From positions 6,383,101-6,447,100 of the forward strand of contig CM021312.1 in NCBI GenBank assembly GCA_010645155.1: DNA of 64,000 bases, in the 5' to 3' direction. Below, piece after piece: positions 1 to 10,203 of the stretch (the first letter of the stretch is position 1; each line of letters opens with the position of its first letter). Position numbers and translations under genes: made by a program. The notes beneath the pieces are model-generated. The model saw only the letters and a program-made list of their open reading frames with translations. It ran no database searches and was not told the DNA's origin. The DNA comes from Tigriopus japonicus. Lineage: Eukaryota > Arthropoda > Copepoda > Harpacticoida > Harpacticidae.

Positions 1-593
1 GATCTCTTCAAAAATCTTATCGCGGGCGGATGAAAGAAGAGAAAAGGCTTGTTTGGCAACAGTGGGTGGCTCGTGAGAATTTGGGCAGTTTAAGGGTTTT
101 TGCAATTTACAGACCGCCCTTGTGAATTTGATGCCATGAATAATGTCGAATTGCAAGTTTGAACACCTTTGGTTAGGATTTTGGAAAAAATGCACACTTT
201 AGTTGCTCGTTCTTGCACGAGAAAATTCTCAACAAAGGGCCACTTTTTTTGGGTAAGTACAAGTGTAAGTGATGTTATAAGCACTGATTTGTATTGTAAA
301 GCTCCAAAACCATCAAGGTATCAAACAAAATGCCGTGTTTTGTACGTGTTTCTCTTCAATATCAAAGGTCTTTTTTAAGTGCTTGCCATTTTTAAAAAAA
401 AGAATAATTTTGCAAATTCTTACAAAACCGAGAGTCAAAATGTCCAAACTGGCAATTCGACATTTTTTGTAGCATCTAAGTCATAAGGGCGGTCTGTAAA
501 ACGTGAAAACCCTTTCACTGACCAAAATCTTACATTGACGAACAAGCCTTTTTTCTTCTTTCATCCGCTTGCGATAAGATTTTTGAAGAGATC
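1..593. repeat. Long-armed foldback element
   Basis: The first 53 bases are the reverse complement of 541-593 with only a few mismatches. Similarity between the arms continues inward to about 165 on the left and 440 on the right, including a matched GGGCGGTCTGTAA block at both inner positions. This is a near-palindromic non-autonomous DNA element. It may start before the window, so the left edge is uncertain. The small open frames inside it are not convincing genes. Confidence 0.8.
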
Positions 594-720
594 ACTTAAA
601 CCTCCCCCTGCATGCCTCTTTGCGCTTCTGTTACAGGGTATGCGGAATGATTCCGATAGGGCCAAAACCATGGAGAAGAACCCGTCATCTTTTCTAATCG
701 TTACATCTTTTCTAATCGTT

Positions 721-934
721 AATCACCGATGTCAAAGATGAGTGACGTCACACCTCTCAGGTTAAATTTAGGTTAAGTTAGGTTTGAATGAAGTTAAAGT
801 AGGTTTAAATTAGGTTAGGTTAGGTTTAAGTTAGGTTAGGTTAGGTTTAGTTAGGTTAGGTTAGGTTTAAGTATGGTTAGGTTAGGTTTAAATTTGGTCA
901 AATGTGACGTCACTTATCTTTGACATCGGTGATT
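721..934. mobile_element. MITE with inverted ends and TTAGG-like core
   Basis: Terminal inverted repeats of about 32 bp at 721-752 and 903-934 begin with AATCACCGATGTCAAAG and contain GTGACGTCAC. The interior (763-895) is almost entirely irregular GTTAGGTTAGGTTTAA repeats. A related element at 43233-43365 has the same layout: ACCGG-type ends, GTGACGTCA near the ends, and a core of the complementary AACCTA type. No coding capacity. Confidence 0.75.
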
Positions 935-956
935 ACCGGTTACAGTCTTCTTTCGA

Positions 957-1431
957 TGTGTAAAGTTGTTGGGGAAACAAAACCCATTGGAGATCGAAGG
1001 AACTTGTATTTGCCAAAAGGAGTAATGAATGTTGTTAATTCCTGTGACTTTTCATCCATAGGCATTTGCCAGTAGCCCTTCACCAAATCAAGTTTGATAA
1101 AATATTTATCAGTGGGACGATAACTCGAAATAGCTTCGGCTTGGGTTTTAATAGGGTGAATTGATCGTACAACCTGAGAATTTAGACGCGTCGAATCCAC
1201 ACAAAATCGAGGGGAGCCATCTGACTTTGGAACGATGACCAAAGAGTGACACCACGAGGTTGGAACATTACCTGTGGCCACAATGATCAATTTGTCCTCC
1301 ATGTCATCCAACATCTCTTTTGTCATCTCCAACTGTGGGATTGGCACCTTATATGCTGTATTGATCGCGAATGGATTAGCTCCCTCCTTCGAAGTAATGA
1401 CCATCGGATCACCCACGATCGGACCACACAT
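957..1431 (-). pseudogene. Ty3/gypsy reverse transcriptase N-terminal fragment
   Basis: The translation contains WCHSLVIVPKSDGSPRFCVD and YFIKLDLVKGYWQMPM, the fingers and motif-A region of a Ty3/gypsy RT, then FGKYKFLRSPMGF. The catalytic YxDD box that should follow about 50 residues later is absent because the element is broken near 957. It lies one frameshift downstream of the protease fragment. Non-functional. Confidence 0.85.
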
Positions 1432-1978
1432 TTTTTTGGGTTTTCATGGGTTTGAGTTGTGAATCGTCGAAAGCAGAACTGTAAATGGATTTAAGTTTTA
1501 ACACGATGAAAATCGTTCTCAGAAGGAGAAGACGGAATGAAGAAATCCATTTGTCGCGCTCGTTCAACGGCCAAACACGGGCCGGATCGGAAGACGAATG
1601 TACTTCCTCGCGAACTTTAGACACTATGGGACGAGGAAAATCTTTACCAACAATACCCAAAGAACGACAAGCTTCTAGACTTAAGTAAGCATCGTTTATA
1701 TCCGGACTGACCACAACAGTCACACCATGGAATACATGGTTCTCGTCGAGAGACAATTTGGTCTGAAAAATACCAAAAAGATCAAAAGATCGACCATCCA
1801 CGCCCGAAATTGTAGTGTTGGCTCGACACGGCTGAATGTGAACCATTTGACAAAGGTCAGAATCTCTGAATTGATTCATACCCATGATCGTCACGTCGGC
1901 TCCTGTATCCGCACAGAAACGAACGACTGACGACTTGTCTGATCCATTTGGAAAAACGGTAATATTGATCTTATTCAT
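1409..1978 (-). pseudogene. Retropepsin (aspartic protease) fragment of gypsy-like pol
   Basis: The frame contains DTGADVTIMG, the catalytic Asp-Thr-Gly signature of retroviral-type aspartic proteases, followed by a hydrophobic flap-like region and the conserved LSLEACRSLGIV type stretch seen between protease and RT in Ty3/gypsy elements. The frame upstream of its first Met is open and carries the zinc knuckle, so the Met at 1978 is not a real start. A frameshift near 1430 separates it from the RT. Part of the element at 944-2240. Confidence 0.8.
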
Positions 1979-2244
1979 GAGATTTCTATGTGAAGCTGAT
2001 GCTACATGTAAATGAACACCACATGCCTTTTTCTCCGTAGATTGGCTTCTCGAACGAGCCTTTTGCCGACAAACTGGTGACCAATGACCAGTACGGCCGC
2101 ACCCATGGCAAGACGATTTAGAGGCGGGACATTCCTCACGAGGATGCCACTTGGAATTTTCACACTATAACCAAATCTAGGAGACAGATATTTTGCTGGT
2201 CTATCTGTTGCCTTTGAGCACCTCGCAATGCAAATGAAATGCAT

Positions 2245-2915
2245 TCATGCATTATTTGCATTTTCGTACACGCGGAGGTATTGTTTCATCAGGAAGTTGA
2301 AAGTGAAAGTAGATTTCAGAAAAAATGCAACTGCAACAGCATATTTCTTGCAGAAGATTGATGTGCTACAATTAAAATTTGAAGACAGGGCCTGTGGTTC
2401 TGCGAATAATTTTGAGGCAATTCTAATGCATTTCCAAGGTTTATGCAATTTTGTTCAATGTCGTCCCCAAAAATGTCTACCTCTAACTTGGTTTCATTTG
2501 TTATACCGTTTATTGCCTCAAATAAACAAGTATCTTTAGGAAATCAACGGCAAGTCGAGATTATTATTCCCTGGCTTATCTTAGACAATGTATTTTTTAA
2601 CAAACAACAATTAAATCGACATATGTTAAGAGTTAAAAAAAAACACAACGCCCGACAGTTCTTGAATCTGATGAATATTCATGGTACCTTTTCCCTTCAT
2701 TTCAAAAATAAAGGTGAAATGAGTAAGTTGGAAACTCCCGTTTTGCTTTGGCATATCACGAGATCAATTTAGTGCATTTTAACTTAAATATGAGGCTTGC
2801 ACCACCTTAACCATGGCTCTTCCACCAAATTAGAGTTCTCAAGTAGCAAGGGCGCAGCCGTTCAGACCCCAAGAAGCAAAATTTCACAAAAGCATTTGAT
2901 CATAAGTTAAATTTA
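2245..2915. other. No recognisable feature
   Basis: AT-rich sequence with several short open frames (for example 2443-2772) lacking recognisable domains, splice context or codon bias. I see no gene. Confidence 0.5.
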
Positions 2916-3651
2916 GAGCGGCCGAAAATATTTGATTAAATATTTAACTAATTAATCTAAATATGTTGGTGTTTTGAGCAGTTTTTAAGTATTGGGGCTT
3001 ATTCTTCCAAAACGAAAAGAAAAATTCCCATTTTTCAATGAATTTTTATAAGAATCTTCATGATATCAATAAATTTCTTGAAGTTTTGGCAAAAATCTGA
3101 TCTTTCCGAAATCATATTGCTAAAATATCTCAATTTTTCAAGAAATGGGAAGTAAATAAATGGTCAGGTTGGCCTCGGAAATATTATTAACGGATTTTAA
3201 TCTTGAATAGAAAACTGCAGCTCCAATCAAAAGAGATTGATATAAACTTTGAAATGAATTTTCCAAATCTTGGTTAATATAATATTATTTGATGTAAGGA
3301 TTAAAAAAGGTGTTAAAATGACAAATTTCACTATTCGGTATGTTTTATAACAGCCAAGATTGGTCTAGTAGCATTTCCGGCATTGCCTTTTTCACAAAAA
3401 AATATTTAAAAAAAAATTCCCCTGAAAACCTACAAATTTAAATATTTTCATATATATTTGGTTGTGATTTAAATATTTTCTTTAATATTTGGTTGTTATT
3501 TAAATACTTTCTTAAATATTTGGTTGTGATTTAAATGTTTTCTCAAATATTTGGTTGCGATTTAAATATTTTCTCAAATATTTTGTCGTCTTTGCCTTAA
3601 ATATTATTATTTAAATATTTGGACTTCAAAATTAAATATTTTTGGCCGCTC
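2916..3651. mobile_element. Non-autonomous DNA element with GAGCGGCC ends
   Basis: GAGCGGCCGAAAATATTT at 2916 is matched by its inverse AAATATTTTTGGCCGCTC ending at 3651. The 736-bp interior is AT-rich and non-coding and includes the 31-bp minisatellite at 3437-3591, which itself repeats the terminal AAATATTT motif. No clear target duplication. Confidence 0.6.
3437..3591. repeat. 31-bp tandem repeat, five copies
   Basis: Units start at 3437, 3468, 3499, 3530 and 3561, exactly 31 bp apart. Each is TTTAAATATTTTC followed by an ATATTTGGTTGTGA-type half. Copies differ by a few substitutions. Non-coding. Confidence 0.85.
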
Positions 3652-3828
3652 TTTTTTGACCATTAGGAATTGTTCAATCATCCCAACGACTTTTTCAAAA
3701 ATGAGGACCATGATCAGATTAAGCAGTTTGTAAAGATCAATCAGCGGGTTTACCTTTGAAATAATTGGAAAAACCGATATTTTAAGTATCCATTTTAACA
3801 ATTCTTATATATTGCTTGATGTGTCAGT

Positions 3829-4011
3829 GCTTTGCTTTACTCTATGAAAGTGTTTCAAGACTTTCAATTTCTGTTTTTAATGTCAGAGTATCCTAATGAA
3901 CATATTTTACAACTGTGTTCATTTTAGATTAGCTAAAATAAGGTGTCTGTGCTGATATTTTGGAATTGAAAAATGATATTAAAAGTCTTGAACACTTTCA
4001 TAGAGCAAAAC
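3829..4011. mobile_element. Short MITE/inverted-repeat element
   Basis: CTCTATGAAAGTGTTTCAAG at about 3840-3860 is mirrored by CTTGAACACTTTCATAGAG at about 3988-4006. The arms are about 40 bp, total about 183 bp, with no coding content. Confidence 0.6.
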
Positions 4012-4617
4012 TAAATACTGGTACATAAAGAATAGAAAAATGGATACTTTGAACACCAATTTCTTCAATCATTTCAGATGTAAACATTGGAAACTTCACT
4101 ATCTCATTTTTTTCAAATTGCTTTATCCTTTTCCAAGTGATCTTTATCATCTTGAAAAAGATACACTTTCATACTAATTATGTTCTATAAAAAGGGATAA
4201 CAAACATGGTGCTGTTGGAATTTTATTTACAACACCTTACGTAAGCCAAGTTTAAAATTTTGATTTCAGTTCGTAACCGAACCAATCCCGATTCGAAAAG
4301 CCGCCAAACTGGCCTAGACTTGGAACCTAAAACTTTCGGCCAGACCCATCCCTACTCATAATTAAAACCATTTGTTTGGTGCAAAATATAATCATTGACG
4401 TTACAATGATGTAATTTTTTCTTTTTCCTTTATTCTTATATGATTTCATATCTTAACTTACAACCTCTCAATTACCAACAAACTTACTGACCATTGCATG
4501 GTCAACGCTACGATCATCGGCAAGGTCGATAAAGAGAATTATATATTCTGCGTCCTTACAAATATATATACTCAATTAATTAAAATTAATTAATTAATCA
4601 TTGAAAATTGGGAAGTT
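4012..4617. other. No gene; AT-rich, one possible element end
   Basis: The segment near 4300-4335 (AGACCCATCCCTA) resembles a hAT-type terminus (TAGGGATGGGTCT on the other strand), also seen near 46439, but no partner end was found. A simple AATTAATTAA run lies near 4575-4600. Confidence 0.4.
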
Positions 4618-4619
4618 TC

Positions 4620-4911
4620 TAATGTTTGCCATTGTCGTCGCCACTGTCAATCAGGAAGTTCAAGTTAAAACCAAGTTTGATATTGCAATCAATTTATATA
4701 GATCATGCCAATAAGCATTAACTTAGTCATTGCATTGAAAAATAAGAAATGTTCAACCTTGCATGGATATTTCTTTTCAGTCAAAGGCTCCTATTTGCTG
4801 TAATTTTTTCTCTTGCACTTCCTCTTTTGTCTGACTTTTTTAAAGCTTCACGGTAAAGCCACTGTCACTAGTGTCCTGATGACGCTTCTTTCCCCTGAGC
4901 TTCTGTATTTG
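4620..4911. repeat. Dispersed repeat, copy 1 of the 49249-49613 element
   Basis: About 290 bp aligns by eye, in the same orientation, with 49318-49606. Shared blocks include CAATCAGGAAGTTCAAGTTA, GTCAAAGGCTCCT and AAAGCCACTGTCACTAGT. The second copy has inverted ends, so this is likely a truncated copy of the same MITE. Confidence 0.7.
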
Positions 4912-5413
4912 GAAGCAAATGTCTACTTTGTTGTAGTCCAATTTCCTCAACATAAATGCAATATTTTGTACGTGTCGCTGGATTTCCATGAGATCTTCCT
5001 GCATAAAGAGAGATGTTGAAAATAACACTTGGAGCCCGTTCCAACAAAAGAAAAGTGCATAAATAATGAGTGACTGAAAACTCTTTCAATTTTGCTTTTT
5101 TACTCATTTTGCCTCCGTGACCGATTCGTCGTTCGAATGCAGAATTAGAAGTACGGTAACGTGACTTCATGGTTTGAATGTTTCTGGTAAAATGTTGTTC
5201 ATGGGGTAGCCTGACTATGGTGGACTGGGCTTGTCACTGTTTAAAAAGTAAGATTTTTAGATGCTGCCTACTGAACAATCGAAATAAAGATTTATCTCTT
5301 CTGAGTTAACTCACATGTTGTGTTGTTAAGCAACCCCGTTCGAACTTGAGATTTTCTTAAAATTATCTATGCACAAGTAAAAATCGTACTTGTTAACGAA
5401 TTTTAAGCTCAGT

Positions 5414-5857
5414 CAAGCACTGGAATCATGGAGTGGGAGGCTAGCAATAAAAAATATAATTTCCAATTGAATCGAATTAATTACGTGCTTATGCAAATGA
5501 GACCTTTCTTGTGTTGAGTAGACTACGTCAATTTTCATCTCAATCAAACGTCGGTGTCAAAAGTTATGCTCTCTCAAAGATCAGTACAAATCATACCGAG
5601 AATGAATGAACTGGGCCTTTTCAGTAAATCGTTTTACCACAAAAGGGGGAGCTCGTTCAGTTTATCCTCTCTTCACAATATAAGTTTGAAAGGGCATTCC
5701 TTTTCACTCTGGCATTTGATGGAGCCGACAATTGAAAAACACCGTTTCCTCATTGCATGCAAGGTCTCATTCGCAGAAGAATGCAAATGATTCGTTTCTA
5801 CTGGAAATCATAATTCTCATTGCTAGCCTTCCACTCCCAATTCCCGTGCTTCTTGGA
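5414..5857. mobile_element. Long-armed foldback element, family F, copy A
   Basis: Both arms (about 215 bp each) are inverse copies. The left arm carries GGAGGCTAGCAATAA, then CAAATGAGACC, then TTCATCTCAATCAAA, then AGTTATGCTCTC. The right arm carries the same blocks on the opposite strand in mirror order. The centre has a complementary pair of GGGCCTTTT and AAAAGGG segments. Related copies: 28439-28612, 41258-41735 and 55525-56135. Confidence 0.75.
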
Positions 5858-5944
5858 TCAGTATACCCCTCGAACTTTGTGTCACGTTTGCGGTATTCCC
5901 ATGTGCATTTTAACTTGGATTTCTTGCGAAATTTGCCATGTGTA

Positions 5945-7237
5945 CAGGGTGGGGAACAAAATTTTTCAGTAAACTGTGAGAGCAAACAATTTTGAGCTTA
6001 CATTCTGTTGTGGTGAAACAATTCAAGAAATTAAAAAGTAGCGGGTACATGGAGTACATTAGCATCGATTCATTCAATATGCCCACATTTATTATTAGTG
6101 ATGACAGCCTCGACACGGTGCCTGACTTTGGCGCAACTGGTCTGGATGTACTCCTCGCTCATGTTGTTCCAACATTCAACAACGGCTTCCTGCAGGGGCT
6201 CCAAACTCGGGTGAGAAGTCTTGTTAGAACCCTTCTCCAAGACGCTCCAAACAGAAAAATCGAGGGGGTTCAAATCTGGACTGGAGCTCAGCCACAGGTT
6301 GGTGGGCCAGAAGTCAGCCATGCTGGCACGGCAGAATTCTTGGACCTTCTTTGATGTATGGCAAGGTGTACCATCCTGGTTCCCCACATAGTTGCCCTGG
6401 GGGTACGTGGACTTCAGCCAAGGCAACACCGTGTATCTCAACACCTTGTAGTAGGCAGCAGTGTCAACATTCTGTCCAAGCTTGAAAAAGTAAGGTGGCA
6501 TCTTCTTTTCGTCGCTTGCCGACACCCAAGATCATTGTTTGCTGCGGATGCTTGGTCCGGTAGTGCCCCTTGACTTGATCTATTGATTTGGCAAGGTATC
6601 TGTTGTTTCGCCTGTTGACAACGGCGTCCAGGGTTCAGATTTTCTCGCCGGAGAAAATTTTGGTCCTGCCACTGGATCGCTTGTAGTAGCCAAGTATTTT
6701 CTTGCACCGTTCAACACGCCGTGACTTCATTTTGTCTGTGAGTAGGTGCCTTGGAGTCCGAGCAAACGATTTCATGCCAAGGTCGTGATGCACCGCCGTC
6801 CTGATGGTCTTGTTCTCCACATTGAGCTCCTTGGCCATACCCTTCATAGAGGTGGTGGGGGCATCTTTGATCCAGCTCTTGATGTCGTCAAGGAAGTCCA
6901 GAGATCGCTTTCTGTTGTGGCCGCCACTTCCTTTAGCCCTTGAGGTGCCCTGGCCAGCATTGATGGCCTTCCTCACATTGTAGGCGGTGCTCACAGTGAC
7001 ACCAATTGTCTCGGCTAGGTTGCTCTCTGGCGTCAATCCGGCACAGAGGAGAACTGACAAAGTTTCTCTCTTAGACTCCTGCTTTGTTATTTTTCGTTTT
7101 TCAGGGATGGGTTTTTTAACAAAAGTTGTTTGTTTTGGTCTAAGCTTTCAGCTGATAATCAAAAATACCGGTTAAACTCTTATATGGCAGCTCAATTCAC
7201 AGCGAAAGTTTACTGAAAAATTTGCTTCCCCAGCCTG
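5945..7237 (-). mobile_element. Tc1/mariner element (DD37D type), decayed
   Basis: Inverted ends of about 33 bp, CAGGGTGGGGAACAAAATTT at 5945 and its inverse ending CCCCAGCCTG at 7237, are each flanked by a TA (5943-5944 and 7238-7239), the mariner target duplication. The 1293-bp length is normal for the family. A frameshifted transposase reads on the minus strand. Confidence 0.9.
6070..7150 (-). pseudogene. Mariner-family transposase, frameshifted
   Basis: Three overlapping minus-strand frames give, in order, a helix-turn-helix DNA-binding region (IGVTVSTAYNVRKAI), the linker and first catalytic region (LDAVVNRRNN), and the C-terminal catalytic region with QDGTPCHTSKK and SPDLNPLDFSVWSVLE. 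Between the Asp of QDG and the Asp of NPLD I count 37 residues, the DD37D (maT-like) spacing rather than DD34D of classical mariner or DD34E of Tc1. At least two frameshifts near 6640 and 6500 separate the pieces. It sits inside matching inverted ends, so the copy is complete in extent but inactive. Confidence 0.9.
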
Positions 7238-7242
7238 TATAT

Positions 7243-7700
7243 TGAGGCAACACGCTGAGTAATAAGTGGTGCGATATTCCTATTGAATTGCAAATAGTGC
7301 ACAAAGGATTAGTGTTGGGCAGGTTTCTATAGAATGATGTATGAAAACAATGGTTTTGTCAATTTCTGTTGTTGAAAGTTGCTTCAACATTTCAGCAATC
7401 CAGTGATATCGAAAGTTTTCGTTGTTTTACTAACTTTTCAGTGAAACCTCTGAAATGGAAACTTACAAAAAAGTGACCTCTAAATGTTGATAAACACCTG
7501 AGTTAGAGCTTCCAAAAGAAGACAACCTTTTCAATGGGGGAACGACAATTTTGATTCTGGGAGAGGTGAGAGACTTGATGTTTTTTTGCTGCCAACATGC
7601 GCCAAAATGCGCAAATTACTTGAATGGAGGACCTTCTTGGAGGTACCAATGATGTTGGTCGATTTTTTACAGTATCAGTTCAATGTCATCTCCAAGATCA
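7243..7700. other. No recognisable feature
   Basis: Spacer between two mariner copies. It presumably contains the left end of the second mariner, but I could not identify a matching inverted end. Confidence 0.4.
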
Positions 7701-7848
7701 GGACCATGGCTAGGAACTCGGACGAGGAGACCAGGAAGACGATTGTGGACCTCCACAGGCACGGCCACACCGTCAGGGACATGTGCAGAAGATTCGGAGT
7801 TGTCAAGAGCTCCGTCTATGCGCTCATCTAGAAGTAAAACATCACTGG

Positions 7849-7975
7849 TGTAGCATGGTTGGAGAGTGGTTGCTGACTAGATGTATTTCTCAGAGAGACA
7901 CGGAAATATTTACATAGAAGAATAAGACTAGGATCGAGCACGAGCATATAGTCGGGAGCAAACAAGAATAGAACA
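7849..7975. repeat. 5' (left) terminal repeat of the TRIM
   Basis: 127 bp, TG...CA bounded. About ten differences from the right repeat, mostly in the first 35 bp. The differences suggest the insertion is not recent. Confidence 0.88.
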
Positions 7976-8454
7976 TCTCCCTTCCTGGGGTGAAGATAAA
8001 AATACATAAATGTAAATAAATATAACAATTCGACATCACAGATTGTTTAACAAGATATCACAATAGGGACAAGAAATGAATTAGACATGACTAGAGTTAT
8101 TGATTTGACTAGAGGTAACCACATCTACATCCCATCGTCCAGCATTGGCCAGGAAGTCGTCGGCCATAGCGAGGTTGATCGTCGGCCGTCCCATGCCTTG
8201 GCCGGGCCTCCAGACGGACCGTCCGTTGCATCCACGAGCCTTCCGCAGCACCCACGGGCGGATTGCTGCAACCACGGGCCTTCCATTGCATCACTATGAC
8301 GTAGGCTGCATCCATGGCCATCCCGCTGCACCACGTCCACCCGCTGCATCCACGGCCCTCCCGCACGCATCACGGACCTGCGTCTTCCCGACCAAGGGGG
8401 AGGGAGAGGAGCGAGGGTCTTCCACCGCAATGGTGGCCACTACTGGCTGTGCCA

Positions 8455-8580
8455 TGTAGCATGGCCGAGTGTTGTGAATGATTAGATGTATTTCTCAGAG
8501 AGACACGGAAATATATACATAGAAGAATAAGACTAGGATTGAGCACGAGCATATAGTTGGGAGCAAACAAGAATAGAACA
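8455..8580. repeat. 3' (right) terminal repeat of the TRIM
   Basis: 126 bp direct copy of 7849-7975. The shared core ATGTATTTCTCAGAGAGACA is identical in both. Confidence 0.88.
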
Positions 8581-9533
8581 ACTGGCAGTGTCAAAGTTGC
8601 GCCAGGCCGTGGACCAAAGAAGACTGTCAGAATCCAGAGAAACTGCAAGAGACGGAGAAAAATGGTCCGGTGCAAAAATGATAGGTCCTTTAGAGGCATT
8701 GCCAAGGTCATGGATGTTGATGAGAAGTCCATCAGGAACCAAAGGACGCCAACATCAAATCCAAGCCCTTCCTCCGCCACCACCTCATCACCAATGCCCA
8801 GAAGGAGAAGAGGGTCAGCGGGGCCACCAATCTCATCAAGTGGATGGATAACAACAAGGACAAGGTCATTGGATGGTCTGATGAGAAGATCTTCACCATT
8901 GATGGGGTTTTCAACCACCCAACATCCAGGATTTTGATGACGCCAACAACACCGGACAGTGCCAGGGTGAAGATGGTCTCCAAGAACCCGATCAAGGTGA
9001 TGGTTTGGGCCATAGTGACGTCTGATGGTCAAAAGATGCCCCTCATCATTTTCCCTGTTGGCCAGAACGTCAATATGGTGGCGTATTGGGAGATGGTCTT
9101 GGCGCCAATGATCCAGTGGGTGCGCCAGAGGTATGTGCCAGGGCGCTTTGTCTTCATGCAGAATGGTGTGCCGGTGCATACCTCTACCGCCAACCAGTAG
9201 TACTTGTGGCAGAACTTGGGCCAGAACAACTTCTGGACCAAGGATCAATGGTCCCCCTCCAGCTCAGATCTCAATCCATTGGACTTCTCAGTCTGGTCAG
9301 TTTAAGAGAGGTCTGCATGTGCCACACCGGCGCGATCGCGCCACAATCTGATTGAGAATCTCAAGAGGACCTAAGAGGACAACATCACCATGGACTACGT
9401 CGTCAGGACCTGGGCCAGTGTGCGCCGGCGTCTTCGTGTGGTTGTGGACACTGAGGGTGGCCACATCGAGGGCTTCAAGAAGGTCATTGAGGACAACAAT
9501 GACGAGGATAAGGAAGATGACACTTCTGACTGA

Positions 9534-9983
9534 TTTATATGTATCTTTTCTATCTTGTCAATACATTTTACACCATTCTATTGGCGCATTTTAGTGTAAT
9601 TAGGGCCTTATACTTCATAGGGCTTTATAATTATACTGGGTATGGTTTGGCTGTACTGTCTGCATAGTGTGGTTCTTGAGTAAATCATATCCCTAATTTA
9701 TTTTTATAATCATTTAAATTTTTACCATTGCTGTTTTTCGAGAAAATTGTACCTCGACCACTGAGCAATTTCAAAGAGAGACACCAAACCTTTTAGAAAC
9801 TACCTTTGAATTTCTAGACGGAAAATAATGGCGAGTTCGGTAGATGCGCTTCTTCTGGGCGTCAAGAGTATCTTGAAAACGAGCAAAAGATTAGATTTTG
9901 CTACTGCAACTACCTTTTCTTGGTTAGTCGTTGCTTGAGGTTGAAATAAGTAAGATCTCAAAAAGAACCAGGAGGTGTCCATC
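9534..9983. other. No firm feature
   Basis: Holds the presumed right end of the second mariner and a short open frame from ATG 9828 (about 35 codons), without recognisable similarity. Confidence 0.35.
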
Positions 9984-10136
9984 ATGGAGAACTATTATCA
10001 TATTAATTCAAATGAGGTGGATTATTTTGCACCAACGGGGCCAAATATGATTCGCCTTAATGGACTAAGTTTGGGTGACTCAAATTTACAACAAAGGAAT
10101 CTTCGTGTTGTAGGAAACTTCCTGTTTTCTCTCCAG
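9984..10136 (+). CDS. Candidate first coding exon, unknown product
   Basis: From ATG 9984, in a good context (CCATCATGG), 51 codons are open up to CTCCAG|GTACGG, a plausible splice donor at 10136/10137. An in-frame stop lies about 30 bases upstream, so this Met would be the start, and a stop follows soon after the donor. The peptide is of ordinary mixed composition with no signal peptide or motif I recognise. No downstream exon was identified; a truncated hAT copy begins at 10204. It could be chance. Confidence 0.25.
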
Positions 10137-10203
10137 GTACGGATATAATTTGATAGATCTAAAAGTAAATGGTAATGTTTCTAAAATATAATTCTTACAT
10201 AAA

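Larger units (their letters stand above)
944..2240 (-). mobile_element. Ty3/gypsy-like LTR retrotransposon relic
   Basis: A decayed gag-pol stretch reads on the minus strand in the order zinc knuckle, protease, reverse transcriptase, which is the Ty3/gypsy order. A CCHC knuckle (C-X2-C-X4-H-X4-C) is visible at about 2060-2110, continuous in frame with the protease. Frameshifts break the frame near 2160 (gag) and near 1430 (protease to RT). The RT stops short near 950, next to the MITE at 721-934. No LTRs, RNase H or integrase are visible here. It cannot be functional. Confidence 0.85.
7849..8580. mobile_element. TRIM-like miniature LTR retrotransposon
   Basis: Two direct repeats of 127 and 126 bp (7849-7975 and 8455-8580) both start TGTAGCATGG and end AATAGAACA, giving canonical TG...CA ends. 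The 732-bp unit is flanked by ACTGG on both sides (7844-7848 and 8581-8585), a perfect 5-bp target duplication typical of LTR-retrotransposon integration. The 479-bp interior has no gag or pol. It starts AT-rich, then becomes strongly GC-rich (about 8120-8400) with repeated GCATCCACGG-like blocks. No convincing primer-binding site or polypurine tract adjoins the LTRs. It is inserted in the mariner transposase reading frame. Confidence 0.88.
7706..9533 (+). pseudogene. Second mariner-family transposase, split by a TRIM insertion
   Basis: The N-terminal part starts at ATG 7706 with a helix-turn-helix (VRDMCRRFGVVKSSVYAL) and is interrupted after about 42 codons. Beyond the insertion the protein resumes at 8581 with VKVAPGRGPKKTV, then GWSDEKIFTID (first catalytic Asp region), FMQNGVPVHTSTANQ and SSSDLNPLDFSVWSV. 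In-frame stops follow TANQ, WSV and KRT, and there is a frameshift near 8640. The C-terminus ends in an acidic tail at 9533. GC content is clearly higher than the surroundings. It belongs to the same DD37D-like group as the 5945-7237 element but is not the same subfamily. The Asn in QNG replaces the usual second catalytic Asp. Confidence 0.88.

Noticed and set aside
8370..9248. 292-codon minus-strand frame
   Set aside because: Antisense of the GC-rich mariner transposase and part of the TRIM; no independent domain.
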